NCBI RefSeq assembly: GCF_030369675.1
Contig: NZ_CP128477.1
Location: forward strand, 2,294,001 to 2,358,000
Source of the DNA: Peteryoungia algae
GTDB taxonomy: Bacteria > Pseudomonadota > Alphaproteobacteria > Rhizobiales > Rhizobiaceae
Direction of reading: 5' to 3'
Length of the DNA stretch: 64,000 nt
A program made the translations under genes and the position numbers. Shown piece by piece: positions 55,900 through 64,000 of this stretch (position 1 is the stretch's first letter; every line of letters starts with the position of its first letter). The notes under the pieces were generated by a model. The model was not told the origin of the DNA and made no database searches. It saw nothing but the letters and a program-made list of their open reading frames with translations.

Positions 55900-57356
55900 G
55901 GCACGTCGACCTGATCATCATTGGCGGCACCGTCCTCACCATGGACGGCAGTCGCCGCGTCCTCGACAAGGGTGCACTCGCCGTCCACGAAGGTCGCATC
56001 GTGGCGGTAGGGCACGCGGTCGAGATCGACAGAGAATACCAGGCCGAGCGGCAGATCGACGCCAGCGGCAAGGTGGTGATGCCCGGAATGATCGACGTCC
56101 ATGCCCATGCAGGCCACGGCTTGATCAAGACTATGGGCATGGAGCAAGGCAATCACTGGGAAGAGATCTGCAACGCTGCCTATACCGTCGGTTCGACACC
56201 GGAATTCTGGTTCGCGGAGGCGCGGCTTGCAGCCCTTGAGCGGCTGCGCTTCGGCGTCACCACCGGCGTTTCGCTTCTCGGTGGCGGCGACACAATCATG
56301 CGGACGGATGACGTCGCCTATGGAAGCGCGCATTGCGAGGGCGTCGCTGAAATTGGCACGCGCTCAGTCGTCGCCGTCGGACCAACCCGCCCTCCGCATC
56401 CGCGAACCTATGCGTCGTGGCACGACGGCAAGGCGTCAGAAGGGCCCGTGACATACGAGGAGCAGTTGATTGTCAGCCGCAAACTCCTCGAGATGTGGCA
56501 TGGGCGCGGACGCCTCAACATCGCCTTGCTCACCCCTGTGCTGCGCGACGAACATCAGCGCGACATGTCTGCCGCAGACTACGAGGCTGCGGTCGCTCAG
56601 ACGAAGACCGTGCGGGCGCTCTCGCGCGAGGCGGGCGTGGTGTTCACCCAGGATGGTCACTGGAAGGGCTCGGTTTCCCGCGCAGAGACGCTCGGCATCC
56701 TCGGTCCGGACGCGCTTCTATCTCATGCCATCGACATCACGCCAGAAGAGATCCGCATCATCGCCGACACAGGTACCCGCATCGCCCACAATCCCAGCGC
56801 CATCGCCTCCATCCTCGGCCGATGCCCGGCGATCGAACTGATCGAGGCGGGTGCTGTGGTGGCGATTGGCTCCGATGCAACTGCGCCGGACAGATCGGCG
56901 GACATGTTCCGGCACATGCAGCAGTGCATGCATTACCACCGCACGCATTTTCGCGATCCCTCCGTCCTGCCTCCAGGCAAGGCCCTTGAAATGGTGACGA
57001 TCGATGCCGCGACCGCCTTGGGGCTCGACCGGGACCTTGGGTCCCTCGAAGTCGGCAAGAAGGCCGACATCGTGGTGGTCGACATGATGCGCCCGCACCT
57101 CGCGCCCTACCAAATGCCGATCTTCCGCCTTTCCTACTTCGCCAACGGCAATGACGTCGACACCGTTGTGATCGACGGGCAGGTTCTGCTCGAAGGTGGC
57201 CGCCCCCTGCTGACCGACCTTGATGAGGTCGTCGCGGAAGCCGACAGGCAAGCCTGCCTGCTGATCGAGCGCATGGGCCTCGAAAAGATGATCGGCCAGC
57301 CGCACGGCTTTTTTGGCCATGCAAGATACCCAAAACATCAAGGAGACAGCCAATGA
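55896..57356 (+). CDS. Amidohydrolase-superfamily protein (deaminase/chlorohydrolase-like)
   Basis: This 486-residue metal-dependent hydrolase resembles the ATZ/TRZ, cytosine deaminase and SAH deaminase group. The first metal motif DVHAH (His69, His71), LSHAIDITPEE and GSDATAPD are visible. The usual HxHxAE motif, whose glutamate is the general acid for deamination, reads FTQDGHWKG, so a histidine remains but the glutamate is absent. It is coupled by overlap to the binding-like protein upstream and the DapA-like gene downstream. The reaction could be ring hydrolysis rather than deamination. Confidence 0.88.
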   Translation: MRHVDLIIIGGTVLTMDGSRRVLDKGALAVHEGRIVAVGHAVEIDREYQAERQIDASGKVVMPGMIDVHAHAGHGLIKTMGMEQGNHWEEICNAAYTVGSTPEFWFAEARLAALERLRFGVTTGVSLLGGGDTIMRTDDVAYGSAHCEGVAEIGTRSVVAVGPTRPPHPRTYASWHDGKASEGPVTYEEQLIVSRKLLEMWHGRGRLNIALLTPVLRDEHQRDMSAADYEAAVAQTKTVRALSREAGVVFTQDGHWKGSVSRAETLGILGPDALLSHAIDITPEEIRIIADTGTRIAHNPSAIASILGRCPAIELIEAGAVVAIGSDATAPDRSADMFRHMQQCMHYHRTHFRDPSVLPPGKALEMVTIDAATALGLDRDLGSLEVGKKADIVVVDMMRPHLAPYQMPIFRLSYFANGNDVDTVVIDGQVLLEGGRPLLTDLDEVVAEADRQACLLIERMGLEKMIGQPHGFFGHARYPKHQGDSQ

Positions 57357-58282
57357 TGAGGCTGAATGAAAAGGCAAAAGGCGTCTATGTTATCGCCCTC
57401 ACCCCTTTTACGGAGACGGGTGAACTCGATCTGGATAGCACTGACCGCATGGTCGATTTCTACCTTGAGCGCGGTGCGACTGGACTGACCGTGCTTGGAA
57501 TGATGGGGGAAGCGCAAAAGCTCACCATCGAGGAATCGCAAACCTATGTCCGACGGATCCTTCGCAGGGTCGATGGCCGCGTGCCTGTTGTAGCGGGTGT
57601 CTCTGCTGCGGGCTTTGCCCAGATGCAGGCCTTGACCACGATGGTGATGGATGACGGCGCTGCAGGTGTCATGATTGCTCCGCCATCCTCCCTGCGCAAC
57701 GATCAGCAGATCGTCACCTACTACAAGCAGGCGGCGGAGTTCATTGGCGACACGCCTTTCGTGCTGCAGGATTTCCCTCTCGTCACAAGCGTCACCATCC
57801 CCGTCTCCGTCATCCAGACGATCATCGATCAGATCCCGACCTGCGTCTGCCTTAAACACGAGGACTGGCCTGGTCTTTCCAAGATTACCGCACTCAGGAC
57901 CGCGTCGGAGCCCCCCGGCAAGAGACGCATATCAATCCTGTGCGGCAATGGCGGCGTCTTCCTGCCGGAAGAGATGGCGCGCGGGGCGGACGGCGCCATG
58001 ACCGGCTTTGCTTATCCGGAGATGATGCGCGACGTCGTCCTCCACCATGAGCGCGGGGATGCCGAGCGCGCCCAGGACATCTTCGACGCCTATCTCCCAC
58101 TTGCCCGCTACGAACAGCAACCGGGCCTCGGCCTCTCCATCCGGAAATACATCATGGCCAAACGCGGCGCGATCGCCACGCCGACACTGCGCAAACCGGG
58201 GGGATCGCTTTCTCCCGCCGATATCAATGAGGTCGAGCGCCTCATCGCGCGCCAGGACAGAAGATTGAAGGAACTCCGCTGA
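57353..58282 (+). CDS. DapA/NanA-family lyase or aldolase
   Basis: This 309-residue TIM-barrel protein of the dihydrodipicolinate synthase/N-acetylneuraminate lyase superfamily has the GMMGEAQKLT loop after strand 2 and the Schiff-base lysine at 168 in CVCLKHED. The usual tyrosine region reads LQDFPLVT, so the reaction partner differs from true DapA. Members cleave or form pyruvate- or 2-oxoacid-containing compounds. In this operon it probably breaks a carbon-carbon bond of the ring-opened intermediate. Confidence 0.9.
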   Translation: MMRLNEKAKGVYVIALTPFTETGELDLDSTDRMVDFYLERGATGLTVLGMMGEAQKLTIEESQTYVRRILRRVDGRVPVVAGVSAAGFAQMQALTTMVMDDGAAGVMIAPPSSLRNDQQIVTYYKQAAEFIGDTPFVLQDFPLVTSVTIPVSVIQTIIDQIPTCVCLKHEDWPGLSKITALRTASEPPGKRRISILCGNGGVFLPEEMARGADGAMTGFAYPEMMRDVVLHHERGDAERAQDIFDAYLPLARYEQQPGLGLSIRKYIMAKRGAIATPTLRKPGGSLSPADINEVERLIARQDRRLKELR

Positions 58283-59064
58283 TGGAACTGGGCTTGAAAA
58301 ACAAAACCGCTCTTGTGATGGGTGCAAGCCGCGGACTGGGCGCCGCGATTGCCCGCGGGCTCGCCGAAGAAGGGGTGACAGTCTATGCCGCCGCCCGCAA
58401 CATCTCGGCCATTTCGGCCTGGGCATCCGAGCTCGCACCGACGTCCGGTACCGTCATTCCGCTGCAGCTCGACCTTTCCGACATCGACAGCGTGGACGGG
58501 GCAATTGCCTCTCTGGTTGCGGCAGGGGGTGTCGACATTCTCGTCAACAATTCTGGTGGCCCGCCGCCGGCTGCAGCCATCGATGCGAAACGAACGGACT
58601 GGATCGGCAATTTCGAGACGATGGCTGCCAACATCTTCCATCTGACCACTAGTCTTCTGCCCGGGATGCGGGAAAAGCGCTGGGGTCGGATCATATCGAT
58701 CGCCTCCTCAGGAGTAGAACAGCCGATCGCACGGCTGGCGCTTTCGAACGGTATTCGCTCGGCCCTGATAGGCTGGTCGAAAACACTTGCTGCGGAAGTA
58801 GCCTCAGAAGGTGTCACGGTGAACGTGCTTCTTCCGGGGCGCATTCACACACAAAGGGTGGACGAACTCGATGCAGCCGCAGCCAGCCGTTCAGCCAAGA
58901 GTGTCGAGGAGATCGCGGCCGCATCCGCTGCCGGCATTCCGACCGGGCGTTATGGTCGGCCTGAGGAATTTGCCGCAGTTGCCGTGTTCCTGGCCTCCGA
59001 GCCCGCCTCGTATGTGACGGGAAGCAAGATCAGAGTGGATGGCGGTGCAATCCGATCCGTCTGA
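58282..59064 (+). CDS. SDR-family oxidoreductase with non-standard active site
   Basis: This 260-residue short-chain dehydrogenase has the cofactor motif GASRGLG (residues 14-20) and the LVNNSGGPPP segment. At the place of the catalytic Tyr-x-x-x-Lys it has Ser155 and Arg159 within LALSNGIRSALIGW, a pattern seen in a particular FabG-like subgroup. It is the last gene of the operon, and its ATG overlaps the upstream stop codon by one base. It converges on a second GntR gene 22 bases downstream. Whether it is catalytically competent as a normal dehydrogenase is unclear. Confidence 0.88.
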   Translation: MELGLKNKTALVMGASRGLGAAIARGLAEEGVTVYAAARNISAISAWASELAPTSGTVIPLQLDLSDIDSVDGAIASLVAAGGVDILVNNSGGPPPAAAIDAKRTDWIGNFETMAANIFHLTTSLLPGMREKRWGRIISIASSGVEQPIARLALSNGIRSALIGWSKTLAAEVASEGVTVNVLLPGRIHTQRVDELDAAAASRSAKSVEEIAAASAAGIPTGRYGRPEEFAAVAVFLASEPASYVTGSKIRVDGGAIRSV

Positions 59065-59086
59065 AAGCTAGCCTGGCTGACACACC

Positions 59087-59782
59087 TTACGGCTCCAGTC
59101 CCGCACAACGGGCGGTATTGCGGATATGGGTTTCCATCTCGAGTTTAGCCCGCTGGCCATCATTCGACCGGAGCGCCGAAATGATCTTTCGGTGCTCACT
59201 GATCGATTCCCGCATCCTCTCGGGATCAGTGATCGGGATCGGCTGCCGCTGAGTCTCCGTCACCTGATCCCGCACCGTTTGGTAAAGCGCCTTGAGCATG
59301 GCATTCGAACAGGCGGAAACGATTGTACCGTGAAATTCGAGATCGGCCTCGACATTGGCCAGCAGATCCTGGCTGGCCCAGCAGTCCTCCATCGTTCTGG
59401 TCGCCTGCTCCATTTTGTCGAGCTGCAACTGGGCAAGACGGCCTGCGGCTAACCGCGCAATTTCGCCTTCGAGCAGGATACGGGTCTGGAAAACATCGAA
59501 GACCGAATAGCTGTCGGAATAACGCCAAGGCGCCATATGACCGCTCGTGCCGGCCGTGGCTGCCGGACTGGCAACGAACGTCCCCCTGCCCGCTTCCGTC
59601 TTCAGAAGGCCCAGCGTTTCCAGGGTCAGCAAGGCTTCGCGCAAGGACGCGCGACTAATGCCGAATTTCTGTGAGAACTCGCGTTGCGACGGGATTTTCT
59701 CACCCGGCTTCAACTGGCCGGACTGGATCATGCCCTGGATCTCGCGTGCCACGGATTGTGGCACGAGCGTCTTGTTGAACAT
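59087..59782 (-). CDS. GntR-family regulator with FCD domain, second module
   Basis: This 231-residue regulator has a winged helix (QSVAREIQGMIQSGQLKPGE, then FSQKFGISRASLREALLTLE) and an FCD domain with the usual helical bundle. The start at 59782 has GGAAGAG upstream and gives the standard short N-terminus; the frame is open further but without a ribosome site. It is divergent from the amino-acid importer genes, and a perfect palindrome ACTGGTCTGACCAGT lies between them. It is probably the repressor of that second module. Confidence 0.92.
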   Translation of the reverse strand: MFNKTLVPQSVAREIQGMIQSGQLKPGEKIPSQREFSQKFGISRASLREALLTLETLGLLKTEAGRGTFVASPAATAGTSGHMAPWRYSDSYSVFDVFQTRILLEGEIARLAAGRLAQLQLDKMEQATRTMEDCWASQDLLANVEADLEFHGTIVSACSNAMLKALYQTVRDQVTETQRQPIPITDPERMRESISEHRKIISALRSNDGQRAKLEMETHIRNTARCAGLEP

Positions 59783-59875
59783 GCGGTCTCTTCCCCGGCA
59801 GCCTGTTTCGAAGCGCAAGTGTATTTTTTCTGGCCGCCCCTTGCCAAGCAGAAAGCAGCATGCTTGTTTGGCCTG

Positions 59876-59890
59876 ACTGGTCTGACCAGT
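59876..59890. promoter_or_regulatory. Candidate GntR/FCD operator
   Basis: ACTGGTCTGACCAGT is a 15-base palindrome, perfect apart from its central base, with the T-GGT-N3-ACC-A arrangement typical of FadR-subgroup sites. It lies 48 bases before the binding-protein ATG and 94 bases before the GntR start, so one site could control both genes. Confidence 0.6.
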
Positions 59891-59937
59891 TAGACCAATG
59901 TAGATTGAGTCATGTTCAAAAAACAAGGGGAACTCTC

Positions 59938-60732
59938 ATGACACGTTCATCCACAGTCAAGGCAACACTGGTGGCAGGCCTGCTGGCCACCTTCGGCAGC
60001 CCGGTGCACGCAGCAGACCTGACGGTCGGCGCGAATATCGGCAATGTGCCGTGGGAATTTGAAGACGCCAGTGGCAAGGTCACCGGTTTCGAGGTCGACC
60101 TCGTCAACGAGATCGCAAAACGCCTCGGCAAGACAGTCGAATTCGTCAACACGCCATTCAACGGCCTCTTCCCGGCTGTCCAGTCTGGCCGCATCAACAT
60201 GGCGATCTCGTCGATCACCATCACCGAAAAGCGGCTGGAATCAGTTTCGTTCGCCCAGCCATACTATGACAGCGACCAGTCGCTTACGGTAACGGCCGCC
60301 TCGGGCATCACCGGCCTGGCCGACATGGGCGACAAAGTCGTCGGCGTGGATACCGGCTCGACCGGCGACATGTGGGCCGATGCCAACAAGGGCGAGTACA
60401 AGCTCGGAGAAATTCGCCGCTTCGAGGGTCTCCAGCCCGCGATGCTCGACCTGGTTGCCGGCCGCATCGACGGCTACATTTCCGACATTCCGGCCCTTCT
60501 CTACTACGTCAAGGACAAGCCGGAACTGAAGGTGGTTGAACGCATCCCGACGGGCGAGAAATACTCGATCATGTTCAACAAGGATGATCCGCTCGCAGCC
60601 GAAGTGAACACCGTCATCACCACACTTAAGCAAGAGGGCTTCATCGCCCAACTGCATGAGACCTGGTTCGGTGCCAAGGCCGAGGACACCACCTCGACAG
60701 TCACCGTACTCGACATGCCCAAGGCCATGTAA
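59938..60732 (+). CDS. Polar amino-acid ABC importer substrate-binding protein
   Basis: This is a 264-residue family 3 binding protein. The signal peptide (residues about 1-25, KATLVAGLLATFGSPVHA) is followed by the standard opening DLTVGANIGNVPWEFEDASG. The conserved GFEVDLVNEIAKRLGK and INMAISSITITEKRLE segments are present. The start at 59938 has AAGGGGAA upstream. It would deliver a polar amino acid or related compound to the permease encoded next. Confidence 0.94.
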   Translation: MTRSSTVKATLVAGLLATFGSPVHAADLTVGANIGNVPWEFEDASGKVTGFEVDLVNEIAKRLGKTVEFVNTPFNGLFPAVQSGRINMAISSITITEKRLESVSFAQPYYDSDQSLTVTAASGITGLADMGDKVVGVDTGSTGDMWADANKGEYKLGEIRRFEGLQPAMLDLVAGRIDGYISDIPALLYYVKDKPELKVVERIPTGEKYSIMFNKDDPLAAEVNTVITTLKQEGFIAQLHETWFGAKAEDTTSTVTVLDMPKAM

Positions 60733-60746
60733 CGCTCGAAACGCAA

Positions 60747-60772
60747 CCGGTGGAACGGTCTCGTTCCGCCGG
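60747..60772 (+). other. Intergenic hairpin after the binding-protein gene
   Basis: CCGGTGGAACG and CGTTCCGCCGG form an 11-base stem with one G-U pair and a GTCT loop, 15 bases after the binding-protein stop codon. No T run follows. It resembles the hairpin in the Dpp-type cluster at 50501 and may stabilise the upstream message or limit read-through into the permease. Confidence 0.5.
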
Positions 60773-60795
60773 CCTGCCATGGGAGCCGAAACGGC

Positions 60796-61467
60796 ATGAC
60801 ACTCATCAATACCTTCTTCAACGTCGACGTCCTGCTGAACAGCCTTCCGGCCCTGCTCTGGGGTCTGGTTGTGACCTTGCAAATCGGCATCACGAGCATT
60901 CTCGTCGGTCTCGCCGGTGGTCTCTTTCTGGCGGTAGCACGCCTTTACGCGCCGGCCTTCTTCAAGCTCCTCATCCGCATCTATATCGACATCTTCCGCT
61001 CGATCCCGCTGCTGGTGCTGCTGATCGTTGTCTATTACGCGCTCCCCTTTGTTGGCATTCGGCTTTCGCCTTTCCTGTCTGCCGTAACCGCATTGTCGCT
61101 CGTCTCGGCAGCCTACACGGCGGAGATCTTTCGTGCCGGTATCGAGGCCATCCCCCATGGCCAGTTCGAGGCCTCGGCGGCACTCGGCCTATCCAACCGT
61201 CATACGATGGTCGACGTAATCCTTCCGCAGGCGATCCGCATCGTCATTCCGCCGCTCACCAATAACTGCATCAACGTGATGAAGGACACGGCTCTCGCCT
61301 CCGTCGTCGCCATGCCCGACCTTCTGAAGCAGGCGACCCAGGCGCAGGCGCTCGCCGCCAATCCGACGCCGCTGATCGGCGCGGCGCTTATCTACATCGC
61401 CCTGCTTTGGCCGATGGTCGCTGTCGTCTCACGACTCGAGAAACATTTCAGCCGGGGGAAACGCTGA
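60796..61467 (+). CDS. Polar amino-acid ABC importer permease
   Basis: This 223-residue permease of the HisMQ type has about five helices and the amino-acid-importer signature [20 protein letters not shown]. It is the only permease in the module, so it probably forms a homodimer. Its stop overlaps the ATG of the ATPase gene by one base. Confidence 0.93.
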   Translation: MTLINTFFNVDVLLNSLPALLWGLVVTLQIGITSILVGLAGGLFLAVARLYAPAFFKLLIRIYIDIFRSIPLLVLLIVVYYALPFVGIRLSPFLSAVTALSLVSAAYTAEIFRAGIEAIPHGQFEASAALGLSNRHTMVDVILPQAIRIVIPPLTNNCINVMKDTALASVVAMPDLLKQATQAQALAANPTPLIGAALIYIALLWPMVAVVSRLEKHFSRGKR

Positions 61468-62216
61468 TGACTGAGACGAACACGCCCCTCATCTCCGTCC
61501 GCGGCCTGACCAAGGCCTATGGCACCTTCACCGTGCTGCACGATATCGACCTCGACATTGCCGAAGGCGAAGTCGTCTGCGTCATCGGCCCATCCGGCTC
61601 CGGCAAATCTACGCTCATTCGTTGCATCAACCATCTCGAAGCCTTCGCACCTGAAAGCCGCATCACCGTCGACGGCATCCGCGTCGAACCCGGCCCTGCC
61701 CTTGCCAAGGTGCGCGCCGAGGTCGGGATGGTCTTCCAGTCCTTCAACCTCTTCCCGCACATGACGGTGCTGAAGAATGTCATGCTCGCCCCGATGCGGG
61801 TCCGTGGCACGGGGAAAGCGGAAGCAGAGCGCAAGGCGCGCGAATTGCTGGCCCGCGTCGGCATATCGGAGCAGGCAGAGAAATATCCGGGCCATCTCTC
61901 CGGCGGCCAGCAGCAACGTGTGGCGATCGCCCGAGCCCTGGCCATGGAGCCGCGCGTGCTGCTTTTCGACGAGCCAACCTCGGCGCTCGATCCGGAAATG
62001 GTCGGCGAAGTGCTCGACGTCATGCGCAAGCTCGCCGGATCAGGTGTCACTATGGTCGTCGTGACACACGAGATGGGCTTTGCCCGCCAGGTTGCCGACC
62101 GCGTGATCTTCATGGATGGCGGACGGCTGGTCGAGAGCGGGCCTCCCGAAGAGATCTTCGACACCCCGAAACATGAGCGGACGCGCGGCTTCCTGCGCGC
62201 AGTCCTCAATCACTGA
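61467..62216 (+). CDS. Polar amino-acid ABC importer ATPase
   Basis: This 249-residue ATPase of the GlnQ/HisP type has Walker [19 protein letters not shown], signature [16 protein letters not shown] and Walker [14 protein letters not shown], with the [20 protein letters not shown]-loop. The start at 61467 overlaps the permease stop. The binding-protein, permease and ATPase set is complete. Confidence 0.94.
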   Translation: MTETNTPLISVRGLTKAYGTFTVLHDIDLDIAEGEVVCVIGPSGSGKSTLIRCINHLEAFAPESRITVDGIRVEPGPALAKVRAEVGMVFQSFNLFPHMTVLKNVMLAPMRVRGTGKAEAERKARELLARVGISEQAEKYPGHLSGGQQQRVAIARALAMEPRVLLFDEPTSALDPEMVGEVLDVMRKLAGSGVTMVVVTHEMGFARQVADRVIFMDGGRLVESGPPEEIFDTPKHERTRGFLRAVLNH

Positions 62217-62245
62217 ACAAGAACAAGACCGGAGGACACACCGCC

Positions 62246-63517
62246 ATGGCAAACAGTTCAACCAAGACGCTCGATCTCGACTACGTGCGCAGCCAGTTCC
62301 CGGGGCTTGCCCGCGGCTGGACTTTCTTCGACAATGCCGGGGGATCGCAGATCCTCAAGGGTGCCGTCGAACGCATCAACACGTTCCTGTTCGAAAAGAA
62401 CGTCCAGATCGGTGGGTCCTACGAAGTCTCGCAAGCCGCAGCCGCAGCGCTTTACGAAGCGCGCACTGCCGCCATGCATCTCGTCAATGCAGGTCGCCCG
62501 GAAGAGATCGTCTTCGGCAACTCCACCACCGCGTTGCTGCAGAATCTGGCCAAGGCCATGCACAGCCAATTGTCAGCGGGCGACGAGATCGTCATCACCA
62601 TAGCGGATCACGAGTCCAACATCGGTCCCTGGGATAGGCTGCAGGAACGCGGTGTGGTGCTCAAAGTCTGGCCCCTCAACAAGGAAAACTTGACGCTCGA
62701 CCTCGCTGACCTTGCGCCGCTGATGACCGAGCGGACCAAGCTCGTCTGCGTCACCCACTGCTCGAACCTCCTGGGCTCGATCAACCCGATCCGTGAGATC
62801 GCCGATTTCGTCCATGCCAGAGGTGCAAAGATTTGCGTCGATGCCGTCGCCTATGCCCCGCACCGCGCCGTCGACGTTCAGGCCTTGGACGTCGATTATT
62901 ATGTCTTCAGCCTCTACAAGACCTACGGCCCGCACTACGCGCTGATGTACGGCAAATACGATCTCCTGCTCGCACTCGACCCGCTCTATCACTACTTCTA
63001 CGGCTACGACAAAGTCCCAGGAAAACTGGAGCCGGGAAATCCGAACTATGAGCTTGCCTATTCGACCTGCGGGATCGTCGATTATCTCGTCTCTCTGGGA
63101 GAACGGGCCGGGGAGACAGGATCGGCCCGCCAGAAGATCGAGGCCGGTTATGCCGCCATCACAGCCCAGGAAGACGCGCTCACCGAACGGCTGCTGACCT
63201 ATCTGCGTTCCCGCAATGACTGCATGATCGTTGGCCAGTCCGTAAACCGCGAGAGCCAGCGCGTGCCGACGATCGCTTTCCGTTTCGACGGTCGCGAGGC
63301 AGGCGATCTTTGCAAGGCCATGGATGCAGAGAAGATCGCCATGCGTTTCGGCGACTTCCACTCCCGCCGGCTTGCCGAATATCTTGGCCTCACCGACCAC
63401 GGCGGCATGCTGCGCGTCTCGATGGTGCATTACAACACGATTGAGGAGGTCGACCGTTTTACAGCTGCCCTTGACCGCATCCTCGCTGGGGACGTGGGCC
63501 TGGCAAGGGCAAGCTGA
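62246..63517 (+). CDS. Class V aminotransferase/cysteine desulfurase-like PLP enzyme
   Basis: This is a 423-residue fold-type I PLP enzyme. The PLP lysine is Lys225 in YVFSLYKTYGPHY; DHESN (His122) and CVDAVAYAPHR (Asp199) contact the cofactor. Cysteine desulfurase-like proteins of this group often act as isopenicillin-N-epimerase-like or amino acid lyases rather than sulfur donors, and no typical mobile cysteine loop was recognised. It lies 29 bases after the ATPase gene and 26 before the dihydropyrimidinase, so it probably handles the amino acid taken up or formed by the module. Confidence 0.88.
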   Translation: MANSSTKTLDLDYVRSQFPGLARGWTFFDNAGGSQILKGAVERINTFLFEKNVQIGGSYEVSQAAAAALYEARTAAMHLVNAGRPEEIVFGNSTTALLQNLAKAMHSQLSAGDEIVITIADHESNIGPWDRLQERGVVLKVWPLNKENLTLDLADLAPLMTERTKLVCVTHCSNLLGSINPIREIADFVHARGAKICVDAVAYAPHRAVDVQALDVDYYVFSLYKTYGPHYALMYGKYDLLLALDPLYHYFYGYDKVPGKLEPGNPNYELAYSTCGIVDYLVSLGERAGETGSARQKIEAGYAAITAQEDALTERLLTYLRSRNDCMIVGQSVNRESQRVPTIAFRFDGREAGDLCKAMDAEKIAMRFGDFHSRRLAEYLGLTDHGGMLRVSMVHYNTIEEVDRFTAALDRILAGDVGLARAS

Positions 63518-63543
63518 CGGCTGCAACGAAAGGATTTCATGAG

Positions 63544-64000
63544 ATGCGCTTCGATACGGTGATCCGCAACGGAACGGTGGTAACGGCGAGCGATACCTTC
63601 GTCAGCGACGTCGGCATCAAGGATGGCCGTATTGCCGCACTCGCCGCAAACATCACGGATGCCGAAGAAGTCATCGACGCCACCGGCCTTTTCGTGCTTC
63701 CCGGCGGCATCGACAGCCATGTGCATCTCGACCAGCCCTCCGGCGACGGCATTGTCATGGCCGACGATTTCGACAGCGGCACGCAGTCAGCCGCCATTGG
63801 CGGCAACAGCACGGTCTTGGCCTTCTGCATGCAGGAAAAGGGTCAGTCCCTGCGTGAAGCGCTGAAGATCTACCATGCCAAGGCCGAGGGAAAATGCCAC
63901 GTCGACGTTTCCTTCCACCTCGTGATCACCGATCCGACGGCCGAAGTGCTCGGCCAGGAACTGCCAGCCCTGGTCGAGGACGGCTACACCTCGCTCAAGG
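63544..64000 (+). CDS. Dihydropyrimidinase/hydantoinase, partial at window end
   Basis: The first 152 residues of a D-hydantoinase/dihydropyrimidinase-family enzyme are visible. The metal motif is GGIDSHVHLDQP (His59 and His61 intact), and the window ends at Lys152 in DGYTSLK, the residue expected to be carboxylated. The enzyme opens cyclic ureides such as dihydrouracil or 5-substituted hydantoins. It is the last visible gene of the GntR-controlled importer module and continues beyond the window. Confidence 0.9.
   Translation, partial: MRFDTVIRNGTVVTASDTFVSDVGIKDGRIAALAANITDAEEVIDATGLFVLPGGIDSHVHLDQPSGDGIVMADDFDSGTQSAAIGGNSTVLAFCMQEKGQSLREALKIYHAKAEGKCHVDVSFHLVITDPTAEVLGQELPALVEDGYTSLK

Overview
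The window is high-GC alphaproteobacterial DNA, most likely from a member of the Rhizobiaceae (Rhizobium, Agrobacterium, Ensifer or Shinella type). The evidence is codon use, ABC importers clustered with LysR and GntR regulators, split pqiA genes, a persulfide-dioxygenase/TauE pair and many ATGA start/stop overlaps. No rRNA, tRNA, CRISPR array, phage or intact transposon was seen. The catabolic and transport content and several gene remnants fit an accessory replicon or a flexible chromosome region; that placement is inference.

Layout. (1) 0.27-5.2 kb: a pqiA-pqiA-pqiB-pqiC envelope lipid-transport operon followed by an MscS channel. (2) 5.3-9.8 kb: one very large GAF/multi-PAS/GGDEF/EAL protein on the minus strand. 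(3) 9.8-17 kb: a patchwork of a hemerythrin (NorA/DnrN-type) remnant, an HPP-CBS membrane protein, a three-module flavin/iron-sulfur oxidoreductase, a GST with a divergent LysR regulator, and a methyltransferase next to a truncated Rrf2 regulator whose apparent operators remain. (4) 16.9-33.2 kb: a branched-chain amino acid catabolic island arranged around an AraC-family regulator. The minus arm carries 3-hydroxyisobutyrate dehydrogenase, acyl-CoA dehydrogenase, thiolase and an SDR. The plus arm carries the complete branched-chain 2-oxoacid dehydrogenase (E1a, E1b, E2, E3), isovaleryl-CoA dehydrogenase, both methylcrotonyl-CoA carboxylase subunits, a MaoC hydratase and a CitE-like lyase. (5) 33.4-36.5 kb: a DevBCA-type exporter. 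(6) 36.6-39.3 kb: a peroxiredoxin remnant, then a persulfide dioxygenase-like MBL protein, a TauE/SafE permease and a methyltransferase.

(7) 39.35-45.2 kb: a polyamine-type ABC importer operon ending in an Asp/Glu racemase-superfamily protein that lacks the usual cysteines, with a divergent LysR regulator. (8) 45.24-45.5 kb: an IS3-family remnant. (9) 45.5-59.1 kb: a GntR/FCD regulator divergent from a tightly packed 12-gene operon: hydantoin racemase-like protein, cyclic amidohydrolase, VOC protein, a complete Dpp-type importer, a second substrate-binding-like protein without a signal peptide, a deaminase-like amidohydrolase, a DapA-family lyase and an SDR. (10) 59.1-64 kb: a second GntR/FCD regulator divergent from an amino-acid ABC importer, a class V aminotransferase-like enzyme and the start of a dihydropyrimidinase, cut by the window edge.

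The parts most likely to hold undescribed biology are regions 9 and 10, two adjacent regulator-importer-cyclic amidohydrolase modules that look like pathways for cyclic amide or ureide compounds of unknown identity. Several enzymes there have altered catalytic motifs, and one substrate-binding protein appears to be cytoplasmic. The leucine branch in region 4 uses a MaoC/CitE pair in place of the usual LiuC/LiuE; this has a precedent in Mycobacterium tuberculosis.
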